Source of the DNA: Labedella populi
GTDB taxonomy: Bacteria > Actinomycetota > Actinomycetes > Actinomycetales > Microbacteriaceae
DNA: 64,000 bases
Assembly (NCBI RefSeq): GCF_004078655.1
Contig: NZ_RZNC01000003.1
Span: 186,001 to 250,000 of the forward strand
Direction of reading: 5' to 3'
Shown: piece after piece, positions 54,524-63,615 of the stretch
Layout of the letters: each line of letters starts with the position of its first letter
Position numbering within the stretch: the first letter of the stretch is position 1
Position numbers and translations under genes: made by a program
The notes under the pieces: generated by a model
What the model saw: only the letters and a program-made list of their open reading frames with translations
The model's database searches: none
What the model was told of the DNA's origin: nothing

Positions 54524-54615
54524 CTGCTCATCGTCGCACGTCGGTCGACAGGGTTTCGAGTGGCGCGTCGCGCGGAACGCCGAGACGTGCGGCACCTCCG
54601 AGGGGCCGGAGCGGG

Positions 54616-54621
54616 GATAAT
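54616..54621 (+). promoter_or_regulatory. -10-like hexamer before recO
   Basis: GATAAT, six bases, then the GTG of recO at 54628. The first base differs from the TANNNT pattern. Confidence 0.5.
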
Positions 54622-54627
54622 CGAGGA

Positions 54628-55365
54628 GTGCCCCTGTACCGAGATGAAGCCGTCGTCATCCGCACGACGAAGCTCGGTGAGGCCGACCGCATCGTGACCC
54701 TGCTGACGCGGCAGCACGGCAAGGTCCGCGCCGTTGCGAAGGGGGTCCGCCGCACGGCCTCGAAGTTCGGCGCCCGACTCGAGCCCTTCATGGTCGCGGA
54801 TGTGCAGTTGTACGAGGGCAGGAGCCTCGACATCATCACGCAGGCCGAGACGCTCGGGGCCTACGGTGCGGACATCGTGACCGACTACCCGAGCTACACG
54901 GCGGCGAACGCGATCGTGGAGACCGCCGAGCGCCTCACAGACGCCGAACCGCAGCTGCAGCAGTACCTGCTGCTCGTCGGAGCGCTGCGGTCCCTCGCGC
55001 GCCAGGACCACGACGCCGCCCTCGTGCTCGACGCCTATCTTCTCCGGGCCTTGTCGCTCGCGGGCTGGGCGCCGAGTTTCTTCGACTGTTCGCGGTGCCA
55101 GAAGCCTGGCCCGCACTCCCACGCCGTCGTGCAACTCGGCGGCGTCGTCTGCGACGAGTGCGCCCCGTCCGGAAGCCCCCGGCTCGACACCGAGACCCTC
55201 GGCCTGCTCTCGGCACTGCTCACGGGGGACTGGGAGCTCGCGGACGGCAGCCCGGACGATGTGCGCCGACGAGCGAGCGGCGTGACGGCGGCCTACACCC
55301 AGTGGCACCTCGAACGCGGGCTGCGATCGCTCGCACACCTCGACCGGAAGCAGCTCACGACATGA
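54628..55365 (+). CDS. recO: DNA repair protein RecO
   Basis: RecO anneals ssDNA and, with RecR, loads RecA on SSB-coated gaps. The 245-residue protein has the N-terminal OB fold ([42 protein letters not shown]) and a zinc site with CSRCQKPG and CDECAP. The GTG at 54628 follows GATAAT by six bases. Its stop overlaps uppS in an ATGA junction, the usual recO-uppS pairing. Confidence 0.95.
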   Translation: MPLYRDEAVVIRTTKLGEADRIVTLLTRQHGKVRAVAKGVRRTASKFGARLEPFMVADVQLYEGRSLDIITQAETLGAYGADIVTDYPSYTAANAIVETAERLTDAEPQLQQYLLLVGALRSLARQDHDAALVLDAYLLRALSLAGWAPSFFDCSRCQKPGPHSHAVVQLGGVVCDECAPSGSPRLDTETLGLLSALLTGDWELADGSPDDVRRRASGVTAAYTQWHLERGLRSLAHLDRKQLTT

Positions 55366-56183
55366 CGCCGAAGCCCTTCACCCACGCGGACGCGGTTCCG
55401 TATCGTCCCCTCGACTGGACGGGCCTCTACCCTCCGGAGCTCCCGAAGCGCGTCGTGCCGAAACACGTCGCCATCGTGATGGACGGCAACGGCCGCTGGG
55501 CCAACCGGCGCGGACAGACCCGGATCGAAGGTCATCGGGCGGGGGAGGCTGCACTCCTCGATGTCGTCGCCGGTGCCGTCCAGCTCGGTGTCCAGCACCT
55601 CAGTGTGTACGCCTTCTCGACGGAGAACTGGGGGCGGTCTCCCGACGAGGTGCGCTTCCTCATGGGCTACAACCGGGATGTACTGCACCGGCGTCGGGAC
55701 CAGCTCAACGAGTGGGGCGTGCGGATCCGCTGGGCCGGCCGCCGACCGCGGCTCTGGCGCTCCGTCATCTCGGAACTCGAGTTCGCCGAACGGCTCACCG
55801 CCGAGAACACTACCCTCACGCTCACGATGTGCGTCAACTACGGCGGGCGCACCGAGATCGCGGACGCTGTGCGCTCGATCGCCGAGGAGGTGAAGGCCGG
55901 ACGCCTCACTCCTTCCCGCATCTCGGAGAAGACCATCGCTCGCGCGCTCTACCTCCCCGACATGCCCGACGTCGACCTGTTCGTCCGGAGCTCGGGGGAA
56001 CAGCGCACGAGCAACTTCCTCCTGTGGCAGAGCGCGTACGCCGAGATGGTGTTCCTCGACACACTCTGGCCCGACTTCACTCGCGCGGACCTCTGGCGGG
56101 CTGCGGAGATCTTCGCGGCGCGGGATCGGCGCTTCGGCGGCGCGGTCGACGAGCCGACGGCGGAGGCGACGGCCGGGGAATAG
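55362..56183 (+). CDS. uppS: Isoprenyl transferase (undecaprenyl diphosphate synthase type)
   Basis: UppS builds long-chain cis-polyprenyl diphosphate, the lipid carrier for cell wall synthesis. The 273-residue protein has [17 protein letters not shown] (catalytic Asp), [20 protein letters not shown], and [25 protein letters not shown]. The ATG at 55362 overlaps recO; longer in-frame sequence upstream is recO in another phase. The TAG stop forms the TAGCGT (56181-56186) that may promote the next gene. Confidence 0.95.
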   Translation: MTPKPFTHADAVPYRPLDWTGLYPPELPKRVVPKHVAIVMDGNGRWANRRGQTRIEGHRAGEAALLDVVAGAVQLGVQHLSVYAFSTENWGRSPDEVRFLMGYNRDVLHRRRDQLNEWGVRIRWAGRRPRLWRSVISELEFAERLTAENTTLTLTMCVNYGGRTEIADAVRSIAEEVKAGRLTPSRISEKTIARALYLPDMPDVDLFVRSSGEQRTSNFLLWQSAYAEMVFLDTLWPDFTRADLWRAAEIFAARDRRFGGAVDEPTAEATAGE

Positions 56184-56211
56184 CGTCTCGACGCCTTCCG
56201 TTGCGCCCGGT

Positions 56212-56904
56212 ATGAGTGAAAGCCTGCGCGTCGACGTCTGGTCGGACATCGCCTGTCCCTGGTGCTACATCGGCAAACGCCGCTTCGAATCCGGCGAGAG
56301 GGTGTGGCGCGAGAGCGCGGGCGCCGACGCCCCGGACGTCGAGCTCGTCTTCCACAGCTTCGAGCTCGCCCCCGACACTCCCGAGGACTTCGCAGGGGAT
56401 GAGGTCGAGTACCTCTCCCGGCACAAGGGCATCGCGCCAGAGCAGGCGCGCCAGATGCTCGACCACGTCACCGGTATCGCAGCCTCCGTCGACCTCGAGT
56501 ACCGGTTCGACCGCCTCCAGCACACGAACACGGTTCTCGCGCACGAACTGATCCACTTCGCGGCCGCGAACGGCCGCCAGCTGGAGATGACCGAGCGGCT
56601 CATGAGCGCCTACTTCACGGAGGGACGCCACCTCGGCCGGACCGAGGAGCTCGTCACCCTCGCCGGCGAGGTCGGTCTCGACACCGGCGCGGCGTCCGAG
56701 GCGCTCGCGACGCACGCGTTCCTCTCCGACGTCAAGGCGGACGAGCGGCAAGCGGCGGAACTCGGCATCAACGGGGTCCCGTTCTTCGTCATCGACGGCA
56801 CGTGGGCGCTCTCGGGCGCCCAGGATCCCGCGACGTTCGCCGCCGCTCTCGCGCACGCTCACCGGGAGCGCGACAGCGTCCCGGTCGGGGGAGCCTCGTC
56901 GTGA
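56212..56904 (+). CDS. DsbA-family (FrnE-like) thiol oxidoreductase
   Basis: This 230-residue thioredoxin-fold protein has the active site CPWC (Cys15, Cys18) in VWSDIACPWCYIGKRRF, the inserted helical domain, and GINGVPFFVIDGTWALSGAQ with the cis-proline. The lack of a signal peptide places it in the cytoplasm, as for FrnE/2-hydroxychromene-2-carboxylate isomerase-like proteins. TAGCGT at 56181 is 25 bases upstream, so this transcript is leadered. A 56-codon ORF overlaps its stop (GTGA). Confidence 0.93.
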   Translation: MSESLRVDVWSDIACPWCYIGKRRFESGERVWRESAGADAPDVELVFHSFELAPDTPEDFAGDEVEYLSRHKGIAPEQARQMLDHVTGIAASVDLEYRFDRLQHTNTVLAHELIHFAAANGRQLEMTERLMSAYFTEGRHLGRTEELVTLAGEVGLDTGAASEALATHAFLSDVKADERQAAELGINGVPFFVIDGTWALSGAQDPATFAAALAHAHRERDSVPVGGASS

Positions 56905-57071
56905 GCGGCGTGGGCACCGGCCTCGCGGCACCCGCCGGCGGGTTCGCTTTCCTCGCGCCGAGTCAGGACGCGTGTGACGGCGACGCGTGCGTCATCCCCG
57001 GCGCGACGCGCGGCACGGAGCGCACCTCACTCCTCGGCGGTGATGTCCGCGACGGTCGCGTCGAGGGCTGA
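56901..57071 (+). CDS. Small ORF coupled to the DsbA-family gene
   Basis: A 56-residue ORF starts at GTG 56901, overlapping the DsbA-family stop in a GTGA junction. It contains a two-Cys segment, DACDGDACVIPGA, near residue 30. The last 45 bases overlap the 3' end of the convergent YbaK gene. The Cys pair beside a thiol oxidoreductase gene is suggestive of a metal- or thiol-binding peptide, but I recognise no family, and a chance frame is possible. Confidence 0.4.
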   Translation: MSGVGTGLAAPAGGFAFLAPSQDACDGDACVIPGATRGTERTSLLGGDVRDGRVEG

Positions 57072-57533
57072 GAGGAGCGCGTCGGCGTCGACGAAGGTGC
57101 TGAGGCCGTGGGCGCCGCCGCCGAGCGCGACGCGGCGTCCACGGATGCGCTCGTCGGCGAAGACCGGCCAGGCTGTCGTGCTCCCGAGCGGAGTGATCGT
57201 GCCCCGTTCGTACCCTGTCGCCTCCTTCGCCTGACCGGCGTCCGGAAGCGACAGCCGATTCACGCCGACCACGGCGCGCAGCTTGGCCCAGTCGATCTTC
57301 CGCCCGCCGGGCACGAGGGCGAACAGGTACTCGCCATCGGATCGCCGCACGACGAGCGACTTGACGATGTCGCCCGGCTCGATCCCCAGGAGCTGGGCCG
57401 CTTCGGCGAGGCTCCGCGCGTGCGGTCGCGAGACGACCTCGACGTCGAGACCGAGCCTGGCGGCGTGCGCCCGCATGGCGCCCGTCCCGGTCGGTGCACT
57501 GTCGCTCGCTCGCGGTTCCACGGCATCCGGCAT
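57027..57533 (-). CDS. YbaK/EbsC-type aminoacyl-tRNA deacylase
   Basis: YbaK-domain proteins hydrolyse mischarged tRNA such as Cys-tRNA(Pro). The 168-residue protein has the domain from AMRAHAARLGLDVEVV through IVKSLVVRRSDGEYLFALVPGGRKIDWAKLRAVVGV and GYERGTITPLGS to RVALGGGAHGLSTFVDADALL. I use ATG 57533 with GGAG upstream; the frame reaches further upstream to 57683 but enters the dusB start region. It is divergent from dusB. The exact tRNA substrate is not certain. Confidence 0.88.
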   Translation of the reverse strand: MPDAVEPRASDSAPTGTGAMRAHAARLGLDVEVVSRPHARSLAEAAQLLGIEPGDIVKSLVVRRSDGEYLFALVPGGRKIDWAKLRAVVGVNRLSLPDAGQAKEATGYERGTITPLGSTTAWPVFADERIRGRRVALGGGAHGLSTFVDADALLSALDATVADITAEE

Positions 57534-57567
57534 GCTGGGCGCTCCGATCTGGGAGAATGGGACGGAC

Positions 57568-58740
57568 ATGACGACTTCAACGATAAGCGAGCGACCCATC
57601 GCTGGGCGCACGGCGCTGCGGATCGGCCCGTTGCAACTCGACACCCCCGTGGTACTCGCGCCGATGGCGGGAATCACGAACACCGCATTCCGGCGGCTCT
57701 GCCGCGAGTTCGGCGCCGGCCTCTACGTGAGCGAGATGATCACCTCTCGTGCGCTCGTCGAGCGCACACCTGAGACGATGCGGCTCATCACCCACCACGA
57801 ATCCGAGACCCCGCGCAGCATCCAGCTCTACGGGGTCGACCCCGCGACGGTGCGTGAAGCCGTCACGATGCTCGTCGCGGAGGACCGCGCCGATCACATC
57901 GACTTGAACTTCGGCTGTCCGGTGCCCAAGGTCACCCGGAAGGGCGGGGGAGCGGCCCTGCCCTGGAAGCTCGACCTGTTCCGCGCCATCGTCGAGAACG
58001 CCGTCGAGGCAGCCGGAGACGTCCCCCTCACGATCAAGATGCGCAAGGGTATCGATCCCGACCACCTGACCTACCTCGAGGCCGGCCGGATCGCCGAGGG
58101 CGCCGGTGTCTCGAGCATCGCGCTCCACGCACGCACGGCGAGCGAGTTCTATTCGGGGCAGGCCGATTGGGACGCGATCGCGACGCTCAAGGGCACGATC
58201 TCCTCGGTGCCGGTGCTCGGAAACGGCGACATCTGGTCCGGTGAGGACGCCATCGCGATGATGGAGCAGACCGGGTGCGACGGAGTCGTCGTAGGCCGTG
58301 GCTGCCTCGGGCGTCCGTGGCTGTTCGGCGACCTCGCGGCCGCCTTCGCCGGATCGGAGGAGCGACACCGCCCGTCTCTCGCCGACGTCGCGGCGACCTT
58401 CCGCCGTCACGCGGAACTGCTCGCGGAGTTCTTCGGGAGCGAGGAGCGCGGTTGCCGCGACATCCGCAAGCACGTCGCGTGGTACTTCAAGGGCTACCCC
58501 GTCGGCGGCGACCTGCGGACGCGATTCGCACTCGTCGAATCGCTCGCGCAGCTCGACGACCTCATCGCGTCCCTTCCGCTCGACGCCCCGTACCCGGGCG
58601 CCGACGCCGAGGGGCCGCGCGGCCGTGCCGGCACGCCGAAGCGCCCCGTCCTGCCGGAGAACTGGCTCTCCTCTCGTACGCTCGACGTCCGCGAGGCCAC
58701 GAACCTCACCGAGGCGGAGCTCGACACGAGTGGCGGCTGA
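57568..58740 (+). CDS. dusB: tRNA-dihydrouridine synthase DusB
   Basis: Dus enzymes reduce uridines in tRNA with FMN and NADPH. The 390-residue protein has VLAPMAGITNTAFRRLCREFGAGLYVSEM, LNFGCPVPKVTRKGGGAAL (catalytic Cys), GVSSIALHART and VPVLGNGDIWSGEDA. The ATG at 57568 begins MTTSTISERPIAGRTALRIG; GAGAAT is nine bases upstream. It overlaps dgt by 11 bases. The dusB-dgt-dnaG order is common in actinobacteria. Confidence 0.95.
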   Translation: MTTSTISERPIAGRTALRIGPLQLDTPVVLAPMAGITNTAFRRLCREFGAGLYVSEMITSRALVERTPETMRLITHHESETPRSIQLYGVDPATVREAVTMLVAEDRADHIDLNFGCPVPKVTRKGGGAALPWKLDLFRAIVENAVEAAGDVPLTIKMRKGIDPDHLTYLEAGRIAEGAGVSSIALHARTASEFYSGQADWDAIATLKGTISSVPVLGNGDIWSGEDAIAMMEQTGCDGVVVGRGCLGRPWLFGDLAAAFAGSEERHRPSLADVAATFRRHAELLAEFFGSEERGCRDIRKHVAWYFKGYPVGGDLRTRFALVESLAQLDDLIASLPLDAPYPGADAEGPRGRAGTPKRPVLPENWLSSRTLDVREATNLTEAELDTSGG

Positions 58741-60025
58741 CACGACCGTGCAGTACAGCGCCGTCGACAGTGCGCGCTGGCTCCCCGAAGAACATTCCTC
58801 GAGACGCAGCGATTTCGCCCGCGACCGAGCACGACTGCTCCACTCGAGCTCTCTGCGGCGCCTCGCCGCGAAAACACAAGTGCTGTCACCCACGGCAGGG
58901 CTCGACTTCGCGCGCAACAGGCTCACACACTCTCTCGAGGTCGCCCAGGTGGGGCGCGAACTCGCCACGAGTCTCGGGCTCGACCCCGACATCGTCGACA
59001 CGGCGTGCCTCGCGCACGATCTCGGACACCCGCCCTTCGGCCACAACGGCGAGCGTGCCCTGTCCGAGTGGTCGCGCGACATCGGCGGCTTCGAGGGCAA
59101 CGCCCAGACGCTCCGGATCCTCACGCGGCTCGAGCCGAAGGTCTTCGGGCCCGACGACCGCAGCTACGGTCTCAACCTGACACGCGCGAGCATCGACGCG
59201 AGCTGCAAGTACCCCTGGCCGGCGACGTCGTCGGTGCTCGAGCCGGGCGGCCGCGAGAAGTTCGGATTCTACGAGGACGACCGCGAGGCGTTCGAGTGGG
59301 TGCGGCTCGGCGCACCGGAGCGGAAGCCGTCGGTCGAGGCGCAAATCATGGATCTCTCCGACGACATCGCCTACTCAGTGCACGACTTCGAGGACGCCGT
59401 CGTGGGTCAGTTCATCGATCCCGCCTTCCTGAACGCGCGAGCGGGGCACGACGCCCTCATCCTCGCGATCCGCGACTGGAATGGCCCACGCTTCTCCACG
59501 GACGAGCTCGCGGCGGCGTTCGATCGCCTCGCGGGTTTCGACGTCTGGGTGACGAGCTGGGACGCCTCCCGCCGCGACCTCGCCAAGCTCAAGAACTTCA
59601 CGAGCCAGATGATCGGCCGCTTCGCCGGCTCTGCGGTCGCGGCCACACGGGCCGCGTTCCCCCAGGAGTCCATCGCGCGCTTCGGTGCCGACGTCGTCGT
59701 CCCGGACGAGATCGCGGCCGAGATCGCCGTCCTCAAGGGCGTCGTCGGCGCCTACGTCATGACGAGCGAACCGCGGCAACCGGTCTACGCGCAGCAGCGC
59801 GAGATGCTGTCCACGATCGCCGATGCGCTCTACGACACCGGTGGTGCGGGACTCGACACGGGTCACCGCCACGAGTGGGACGTCGCGAGCGACGACACGG
59901 CGCGACGGCGCGTCGTCGTCGATCAGGTCGCGAGCCTCACCGACCAAGCGGTCATCGCCTGGATCGAGCGCGGGCGTCCACTGGGCACGGCGGCGTCGGG
60001 ACCCGGCGACCTCTCGCGCGGCTAG
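58730..60025 (+). CDS. dgt: Deoxyguanosinetriphosphate triphosphohydrolase-like protein
   Basis: This HD-domain dNTPase cleaves dNTPs to nucleosides and triphosphate. The 431-residue protein has RNRLTHSLEV, CLAHDLGHPPFGHNGE (HD pair) and DLSDDIAYSVHDFEDA. I start at GTG 58730 with GAGGCGGAG upstream, overlapping dusB; the longer frame from 58298 is dusB in another phase. The TAG stop is the first half of the dnaG -10. Confidence 0.93.
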   Translation: MAADTTVQYSAVDSARWLPEEHSSRRSDFARDRARLLHSSSLRRLAAKTQVLSPTAGLDFARNRLTHSLEVAQVGRELATSLGLDPDIVDTACLAHDLGHPPFGHNGERALSEWSRDIGGFEGNAQTLRILTRLEPKVFGPDDRSYGLNLTRASIDASCKYPWPATSSVLEPGGREKFGFYEDDREAFEWVRLGAPERKPSVEAQIMDLSDDIAYSVHDFEDAVVGQFIDPAFLNARAGHDALILAIRDWNGPRFSTDELAAAFDRLAGFDVWVTSWDASRRDLAKLKNFTSQMIGRFAGSAVAATRAAFPQESIARFGADVVVPDEIAAEIAVLKGVVGAYVMTSEPRQPVYAQQREMLSTIADALYDTGGAGLDTGHRHEWDVASDDTARRRVVVDQVASLTDQAVIAWIERGRPLGTAASGPGDLSRG

Positions 60026-60028
60026 AAT
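60023..60028 (+). promoter_or_regulatory. -10 hexamer of a leaderless promoter for dnaG
   Basis: TAGAAT, six bases, then the dnaG ATG at 60035. The TAG is the dgt stop codon. Confidence 0.7.
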
Positions 60029-60034
60029 CCGAGT

Positions 60035-61894
60035 ATGGCGGGGCGGATTCGACAGAGCGACATCGACGAGGTCAAGTCGCGCACCAACATCGCCGACATC
60101 ATCGGCGACCACGTCAGCCTGAAGAGCGCAGGTGTCGGCTCCCTCAAGGGGCTCTGTCCCTTCCATGACGAACGCAGTCCGAGCTTCCACGTCCGCCCCC
60201 AGGTGGGCTTCTACCATTGCTTCGGGTGCGGCGAGTCCGGCGATGTCATCTCGTTCCTCCGCAAGATCGACCATGTCACCTTCACGGAGGCCGTCGAGCG
60301 TCTCGCGGGGCGGATCGGCTTCACACTCACCTACGAGGACGGCGCCGGCCCCGACACCACCGACGGGCCCAACCGCGCGCGACTGCTCGCCGCGAACCAG
60401 GCTGCAGAGCAGTGGTTCCAGGAGCAGCTGCACACGGCGGCGGCCGAGCCGGGCCGCCGGTTCCTCGGCGAACGCGGCTTCGACGCCGATGCCGCAGCAC
60501 GCTTCGGCGTCGGCTTCGCTCCCCAGAGCTGGGACCAGCTCACGAAGATGCTCACGGGTCGGGGATTCACGCGCGACGAGATCAACGCATCCGGACTCGT
60601 CTCGGTCAGCGACCGCGGCGCATACGACCGCTTCCGGGGCCGGCTCGTCTGGCCCATCCGCGACGTGACGGGACAAACCGTCGGTTTCGGCGCCCGGCGC
60701 CTCCTCAACGACGACAAGGGTCCCAAGTACCTCAACACGCCCGAGACGCCCGTCTACCACAAGGCGCAAGTGCTCTACGGGCTCGACCTCGCGAAGCGGG
60801 AGATCTCGCGCGGCCACCGCGTCGTGGTCGTCGAGGGCTATACCGACGTCATGGCGGCGCATCTCGCCGGTGTCGGCACGGCGGTCGCCACGTGCGGCAC
60901 CTCCTTCGGCGTCGACCACATCAAGGTGCTCCGGCGGGTGATGGGCGACGACTCGAGCGGGGGAGAGGTCATCTTCACGTTCGACCCGGACGCGGCAGGA
61001 CAGAAGGCCGCCCTCCGCGCCTTCAGTGAGGAGAAGCGGTTCGCCGCCCAGACGTACGTGGCGATCGGCCGTGACGGCCTCGACCCGTGCGATCTGCGGC
61101 TCGCCCACGGTGACGATGCGGTGCGTGGACTCATCGACGCGAAGGAGCCGATGTTCGAGTTCGTCATCCGCCAGACCCTCTCGGGCTTCGACCTCGACAC
61201 GGTCGAGGGCCGGGTGGCCGCTCTCCGGAAGGCCGCGCCGGTCGTCGCCGACATCCGGGACCCGTCGATCCGCCCGGGTTACACGCGAGTTCTCGCCGGC
61301 CGCCTCGGTATGGATCTCGACGACGTCGCCCGCGCCGTCACGTCGGCCTCGCGGCGCTCCTCGACGGCACCGGACACGCGGGCGCCGCTCGACGTCGTCC
61401 CGGTGGCCGAGCGTGCCGCTTCGCTGCGCGACCTCCCGGCCGACCCCGCGACGCGGCTCGAGCGCGACGCGCTCATGGCGATCGTTCAGCACCCGGATCT
61501 CGTGGGCCGCGACCTCATCGACTCGGCCATCCTCGCCCGCGTCGACAACCCGACGCTCGCGCTCGTGCGTGATGCCCTCGCGGCGAGTATGGAGGTGTTC
61601 GGCACCCCCGAGTGGTTCCTACGCGTCGGCGAAGCCCTTCCGGAGCCGTTCCGGCCATTCGTGCGACAGCTCGCGGTGGCGCCGATCCCGCAGCGGGACG
61701 GCGAGCGATTGAGTGCCTACGTACGCGGCATCACGATCTCCCTCATCGAGCGCGACCTCTTGCAGCGTGAGGCCGAATTGCGTCGCATGATCCAGCGCAG
61801 CGACCCGAACGACCGCGACGCGTCACGGGAACTGCAACGCCGTCTCGTCGCCGTCGGGGAGGAACGACGACGTCTGCAGAGCGGAGCGGCGTGA
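60035..61894 (+). CDS. dnaG: DNA primase
   Basis: DnaG makes RNA primers at the replication fork. The 619-residue protein has the N-terminal zinc-binding domain CPFHDERSPSF...YHCFGCGESGD, the RNA polymerase domain with VVVVEGYTDVMAAHLAG (TOPRIM Glu) and TFDPDAAGQKAAL (Asp-x-Asp), and a C-terminal helical region for DnaB. The start at 60035 is leaderless by spacing to TAGAAT. It follows dgt by 9 bases. In actinobacteria dnaG here is usually separate from rpoD. Confidence 0.97.
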   Translation: MAGRIRQSDIDEVKSRTNIADIIGDHVSLKSAGVGSLKGLCPFHDERSPSFHVRPQVGFYHCFGCGESGDVISFLRKIDHVTFTEAVERLAGRIGFTLTYEDGAGPDTTDGPNRARLLAANQAAEQWFQEQLHTAAAEPGRRFLGERGFDADAAARFGVGFAPQSWDQLTKMLTGRGFTRDEINASGLVSVSDRGAYDRFRGRLVWPIRDVTGQTVGFGARRLLNDDKGPKYLNTPETPVYHKAQVLYGLDLAKREISRGHRVVVVEGYTDVMAAHLAGVGTAVATCGTSFGVDHIKVLRRVMGDDSSGGEVIFTFDPDAAGQKAALRAFSEEKRFAAQTYVAIGRDGLDPCDLRLAHGDDAVRGLIDAKEPMFEFVIRQTLSGFDLDTVEGRVAALRKAAPVVADIRDPSIRPGYTRVLAGRLGMDLDDVARAVTSASRRSSTAPDTRAPLDVVPVAERAASLRDLPADPATRLERDALMAIVQHPDLVGRDLIDSAILARVDNPTLALVRDALAASMEVFGTPEWFLRVGEALPEPFRPFVRQLAVAPIPQRDGERLSAYVRGITISLIERDLLQREAELRRMIQRSDPNDRDASRELQRRLVAVGEERRRLQSGAA

Positions 61895-61927
61895 CGCGCG
61901 CCGCCGGATCGGTGCAGGATGGACCGT

Positions 61928-62785
61928 GTGACCGCTTCTCCTGACACCCGCGCCATCGTCGTCGACGATGTGAGCGTCGACTTCCCTCCTCACGGCATCA
62001 GCGGTGCGCATCGCGCCGTCGACGGGGTGTCGTTCTCGGTCGGATGGGGCGAGGTCCTCGGTGTCATGGGAGAGTCCGGCTCGGGCAAATCGACTGTCGC
62101 CCGTATCCTCGCCGCCGACCACCTCCGTCGCGCTGGACAGAACGTCGCGCCGTCGATCGTGGGCGGCGCCGTCCACGTCAACGGCTCGGCCGTCCGCTCG
62201 ATGCGGCGTCGGTCGCTCCCCGTGTTCGACTTCGACGTCGCCTTCCTCCGCCAGAATGCGGCGGACACGCTCGAGGCCGAGCGCACCGTCGCCGAGATCG
62301 TCGCGGCGCCGATCCTCGAACGGGACCGGCGATACGACCGCGCGACGCTCGACGTCCGGGTCGCGACCCTGCTCGACGAGCTGTTCCTGCCACTCGGCAC
62401 GATGTCCGCGTACCCGTACGAGTTGTCCGCTGGTCAACGCCAGCGCGTCGCGATCGCCCGTGCTCTCGCGCTCGACCCCAAAGTCCTCATCGCCGACGAG
62501 CCCACCGCCGGGATCGACGTGTCGGTGCGCTCCGCCGTGGCCGACCTCGTCGAGCGGCGACGCCGCATCGGGGATTTCGCCGCCGTGTTCGTCACGCACG
62601 ACATCGACTTGCTCCGGGCGGTCGGGGGCCGCGTCGTCGCTCTGCACTCGGGCAGCGTCGTCGGGGTCGGCTCCGTCGACGGGCTCCTGGAATCGGCCGA
62701 GCACCCCTATCTGACGGCCCTCGCCCACGCCGTCGCGCCACCGGCCCGGCATGAGAACCGCGAGGCACGACGCACGTCTCCGTGA
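61928..62785 (+). CDS. Orphan ABC transporter ATP-binding protein (peptide/nickel type)
   Basis: This roughly 285-residue ATPase has VSVDFPPHGISGAHRAVDGVSFSV, Walker A GESGSGKST, signature [16 protein letters not shown], Walker B VLIADEPTAGID and H-loop VTHD. The VDGVSFSV...GESGSGKS pattern matches DppD/DppF-type ATPases. No permease, binding protein or second ATPase is adjacent, and it lacks the usual oligopeptide C-terminal Cys-rich tail. GTG 61928 is seven bases after CAGGAT; ATG 61919 would add three residues. The permease may be elsewhere, or this may be a non-transport ATPase. Confidence 0.82.
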   Translation: MTASPDTRAIVVDDVSVDFPPHGISGAHRAVDGVSFSVGWGEVLGVMGESGSGKSTVARILAADHLRRAGQNVAPSIVGGAVHVNGSAVRSMRRRSLPVFDFDVAFLRQNAADTLEAERTVAEIVAAPILERDRRYDRATLDVRVATLLDELFLPLGTMSAYPYELSAGQRQRVAIARALALDPKVLIADEPTAGIDVSVRSAVADLVERRRRIGDFAAVFVTHDIDLLRAVGGRVVALHSGSVVGVGSVDGLLESAEHPYLTALAHAVAPPARHENREARRTSP

Positions 62786-62786
62786 T

Positions 62787-62814
62787 TTGGACTCCACCGA
62801 AGTTTTGCTAGAGT
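62787..62814 (+). promoter_or_regulatory. Promoter of tRNA-Asn
   Basis: TTGGAC at 62787-62792 and TAGAGT at 62809-62814 are separated by 16 bases and stand 20 bases before the tRNA. This is the clearest -35/-10 pair in the window. Confidence 0.7.
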
Positions 62815-62834
62815 AGTCGAGTCCTCAGGGATGA

Positions 62835-62907
62835 TCCTCGATAGCTCAATTGGCAGAGCAATCGGCTGTTAACCGATAGGTTCTTGGTTCGAGTCCAAGT
62901 CGAGGAG
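62835..62907 (+). tRNA. tRNA-Asn (anticodon GTT)
   Basis: A 73-nt cloverleaf: acceptor TCCTCGA/TCGAGGA, D arm GCTC/GAGC, anticodon stem ATCGG/CCGAT with loop CTGTTAA (anticodon GTT), T arm CTTGG-TTCGAGT-CCAAG, discriminator G at 62907. CCA is not encoded. Confidence 0.97.
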
Positions 62908-62944
62908 CCGATGACCTCAGAATCAAAACCTGATGGATCGGAAA

Positions 62945-62975
62945 GAAGGCCCCGCGCGATCAGTGCGGGGCCTTC
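62945..62975 (+). terminator. Terminator after tRNA-Asn
   Basis: Eleven-base arms GAAGGCCCCGC and GCGGGGCCTTC enclose a 9-nt loop, followed by GTCGTTTCC. It lies between tRNA-Asn and the convergent def gene and could serve both. Confidence 0.82.
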
Positions 62976-63006
62976 GTCGTTTCCGTGGTGAGGAGGTCGC
63001 GACCGC

Positions 63007-63573
63007 TCACGCGTCGAGGTCGTCGACGCCCGGCTGCCAACTGGTCCCGGGCTTCCCCCAGCCGCGCTTGCGCTGAATCTTGTCGGCGGTCCGCTGGTAG
63101 GCGTGCTGGAGCCGGTCGATGTAGAGCGTGCCGTCGAGGTGGTCGTACTCGTGCTGCAGGATGCGCGCACGCCAGCCGGTCACGTCGAGATGCACGGGGG
63201 CGCCGTCGAGGTCCGTCCCGGTCACGACCGCGCGCTCGGAGCGGCGGAGCGGGAACCGCTCTCCGGGGAAGGAGAGGCAGCCCTCCGACTCCTCGTCCTC
63301 GTCAGGGTCTCCGGCCTGCGCAGGCGAGACGAGCAACTCCGGGTTGACGACGACGCCGCGCCACGGCTGCCCCTCGTCGTCGGAATAGCCGTACACGAAC
63401 AGGCGCAGACCGACACCCACCTGGGGAGCGGCGAGCCCGACCCCCGGAGCGGCGTCCATCGTGTCGAACATGTCGGCGACGAGCCGGCGGACGTCGTCGT
63501 CGACGATCTCGACGGGAGCAGCGGGGGAGTGGAGGACGGGGTCACCGGAGATGAAAATCGGGAGAACGGCCAT
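63007..63573 (-). CDS. def: Peptide deformylase
   Basis: Def removes the formyl group from nascent proteins. The 188-residue protein has motif 1 GVGLAAPQVG, motif 2 EGCLSFPG and motif 3 QHEYDHLDG, which supply the metal-binding Cys and two His and the catalytic Glu. An acidic insert (DPDEDEESE) precedes motif 2. The ATG at 63573 lies six bases after TAGGCT and lacks a ribosome site. It is divergent from the membrane protein at 63616. Confidence 0.96.
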   Translation of the reverse strand: MAVLPIFISGDPVLHSPAAPVEIVDDDVRRLVADMFDTMDAAPGVGLAAPQVGVGLRLFVYGYSDDEGQPWRGVVVNPELLVSPAQAGDPDEDEESEGCLSFPGERFPLRRSERAVVTGTDLDGAPVHLDVTGWRARILQHEYDHLDGTLYIDRLQHAYQRTADKIQRKRGWGKPGTSWQPGVDDLDA

Positions 63574-63579
63574 TCGTTG

Positions 63580-63585
63580 AGCCTA
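63580..63585 (-). promoter_or_regulatory. -10 hexamer of a leaderless promoter for def
   Basis: TAGGCT on the minus strand, six bases before the ATG at 63573. Its expected -35 position overlaps the opposing promoter's -10. Confidence 0.65.
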
Positions 63586-63603
63586 ACGGGCGGGGGCCGC
63601 GGT

Positions 63604-63609
63604 TAGGCT
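63604..63609 (+). promoter_or_regulatory. -10 hexamer of a leaderless promoter, divergent from def
   Basis: TAGGCT, six bases, then GTG 63616. It is the same hexamer as for def, on the other strand, with 18 bases between the two. Confidence 0.65.
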
Positions 63610-63615
63610 CTGGGA

